From: Vitrella brassicaformis
Taxonomy: Eukaryota > Sar > Vitrellaceae
Direction: 5' to 3'
Length of the DNA: 64,000 bases
Assembly (NCBI GenBank): GCA_001179505.1
Contig: CDMY01000929.1
Span: forward strand, 175,842-239,841
Under the pieces are notes generated by a model that was not told where the DNA came from, searched no databases, and saw only the letters and a list, made by a program, of their open reading frames with translations. Numbering within the stretch: the stretch's first letter is position 1; each line of letters opens with the position of its first letter. The position numbers and the translations under genes were made by a program. Positions 62,589 through 64,000 of this stretch are shown piece by piece.

Positions 62589-63442
62589 TCACTCTGTCCT
62601 CTCATCTCTCCTCAGCCCCTTGGCCATGAAGATGACCCCATGGCCATCATTTGCCTCTTCATGAAACCCCCTTTTCTCGTACCACCGCCGTGCACTCGTG
62701 TTGCTCTCTTCCACAGCAAGATAGATGCTCTCATGGCCTTGCGAGACCGCATGCGAACACACCATGGACAGAAGAAGCGAACCAAGACCTGAAACATACA
62801 TACGCACCATGCGCCCGAATCACTCACTCAGCCGTGCTGCTTGCACTCACCCACCGTGGTTTCGATGAGCGGCATCCACGGCCAGATCAGCCACGTAAGG
62901 CAGCTTCTCGTCCGCTCTCAGCTGACCACAGCCGTCCCGCCCTTTCAAGTCGCCTAAATCAAAGCCGACGTTCGCTGTCGGCGGCCTTTTCCTGCTGTCA
63001 TAAGCCACGTGGCCGACGATGCTGTTGGTGTCTTGGTCAGTGGCCACCAAGCGGACAATGTCTGACTGCTGGCTCTGTGAGGTGTCGACCTCGGCCTTGT
63101 CGGCCTCTTGGATGATCTCCAGCACTCTGTCAGCCGGCGGTGACGATGTGTTGGTGAGCGGGAGGGCCTCTTGCAGGAAGAAGGCAACTGATGATGGCAC
63201 ACACACACACACAGACCGATGACCATGTGCACATGGATCTCATTCCTCTCACCAGCGTAGCTGTCCTGCGGCCTCATTCTGCGGATGCGATAGCTCTTGC
63301 TGCCAATGCGATGAGTCGCTGACAAGGATGCGGGACGGGGTCGGTGAAGCGCAAAAGAAAGCACGAGAGGAGGCAGGCAGAAAAGAGCCAGAACAGCCCT
63401 ATCAACTGGATGCGGGATGGCCGTGCTGCTGAGCGGACTCAT
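62589..63442 (-). CDS. GNAT-family N-acetyltransferase with a possible bipartite presequence
   Basis: Three exons. ATG 63442 gives a hydrophobic leader (AVLALFCLPPLVLSFA) followed by a basic Ser/Arg-rich stretch (LHRPRPASLSATHRIGSKSY), as expected for signal plus transit peptides to a secondary plastid. The acetyltransferase fold follows: IVRLVATDQDTNSIVGHVAY, LPYVADLAVDAAHRNHGL|GSLLLSMVCSHA (motif A, the acetyl-CoA R/Q-x-x-G-x-G/A pyrophosphate loop, split by the intron), then IYLAVEESNTSARRWYEKRG and F (motif B, Asn and Tyr conserved). Stop at 62589-62591. Substrate cannot be told. Presequence interpretation is inference; a secreted enzyme is the alternative. Confidence 0.8.
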
Positions 63443-64000
63443 GCCGGATGGCAGCTACTCATTGAATTGCCCTCCTCTGGTCAGGACACCACCAACGCCG
63501 TGCTGACCGTCTCGGTGATTTGTCCATGTGCTTCAGCTGCTCTCCATGTGTCAGGCAGCTCATAGATCCGGCCCTCGTGCTCCCCAAGCCCTATGCGAGC
63601 TTGCAACACACAGCTGCTGAATGGAGAAGCAGTTCAAAATATAATGCTGTTCACGACACACGGCTCTATTCCTAGCGCAGCTCCGGGAGCAGCCGCGAGC
63701 TTGTTCTTGCGAGGCGAAGATTTCCGCCTACGATGAGCCATCTCTTTGATTCACTGGGCTGACGGACACAGCGGAGGCAGCTGAAGGGCTGCACGGTCGT
63801 TCAGGCCGGCGGGCAAAGGAGAGAGGTCGCCACGCCGGTGAGCACAACTGACTGGAGGAGAAAGAGAAAGGAGTGTAAGAATAGGTGGGAGAGAGTCGGG
63901 GAGAATGGTGAAGAGAGGATCTGCCGGGCGGTCAGTCCCGGATAAAGGATTAAGTCAATGCAACGTAAGGTCTGTGGATTTTGTGGAGAGTCCACGTAGG
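63443..64000. promoter_or_regulatory. upstream region of the GNAT gene, to the window edge
   Basis: No coding exon is supported. It holds TGCGAGCTT (63594-63602) and CGCGAGCTT (63694-63702), copies of the recurrent motif. By the strand rule of this window the next gene should start to the right on the + strand. Confidence 0.4.

Overview
This window is nuclear DNA from a eukaryotic microbe. The genes are compact, GC-rich and cut by many short GT-AG introns. The gene content includes an AP2-domain protein of the ApiAP2 type, two ciliary proteins (CFAP36-like and CFAP97-like), TBP, Ran, a DBP2/DDX5-type DEAD-box helicase, a DEK-type chromatin protein, a PIN/PILS-type transporter, and a GNAT enzyme with a possible bipartite organelle presequence. 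A flagellated, probably photosynthetic alveolate fits best; a chromerid such as Vitrella is my inference, not something the sequence proves. There are two 300-bp assembly gaps (16917-17216 and 45940-46239). The first is flanked by an identical 682-bp duplication that looks like an assembly artefact.

Layout in order, with strand: C-terminal fragment of an unknown gene (+, 3-462); secreted-type unknown (-, 770-1595); helix-rich unknown (+, 1756-4247); Pro/Ala-rich unknown (-, 4954-7328); internal-ubiquitin protein (+, 7579-8793); unknown (-, 9695-10675); paralog A1 (+, 10910-13982); ICMT/PEMT-like methyltransferase (-, 15070-15932); PIN/PILS-like carrier (+, 17437-19654); coiled-coil protein with tandemly duplicated exons (-, 20764-23967); paralog A2 (-, 24826-27517); paralogs B1 (+, 27808-29772) and B2 (-, 30525-32678); membrane-anchored alpha/beta hydrolase (+, 32880-35149); DEK/HMG-box protein (-, 36525-39036); DEAD-box helicase (+, 39379-43540); a 5.2-kb gene-poor stretch; TBP (-, 48727-49500); Ran (+, 49763-51200); CFAP36-like (-, 52281-54925); CFAP97-like (+, 55024-56760); a seven-repeat 'NPAAY' protein (-, 57021-60400); AP2 protein (+, 60514-61926); GNAT acetyltransferase (-, 62589-63442).

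The most striking property is organisation. Twenty-three genes alternate strand almost perfectly: 21 of 22 neighbouring pairs are on opposite strands. Every promoter interval except one is therefore shared by two divergent genes, often over only 100-350 bp, and most of these intervals carry a copy of an AGCTCGCA-like motif. Introns tend to have CA-rich 5' halves and TG-rich 3' halves that could pair in the transcript. The 10.9-32.7 kb section is a duplication zone. It holds two inverted paralog pairs (A1/A2 and B1/B2), a gene with three tandem in-frame copies of one exon, and a 226-bp promoter-plus-start-codon segment copied onto the 3' end of the same gene. The only break in strand alternation falls here.

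Exon boundaries were placed by eye from GT-AG sites, reading frame, protein-family similarity and comparison of paralogs. Gene ends are firmer than individual exons. No transcript evidence was available.
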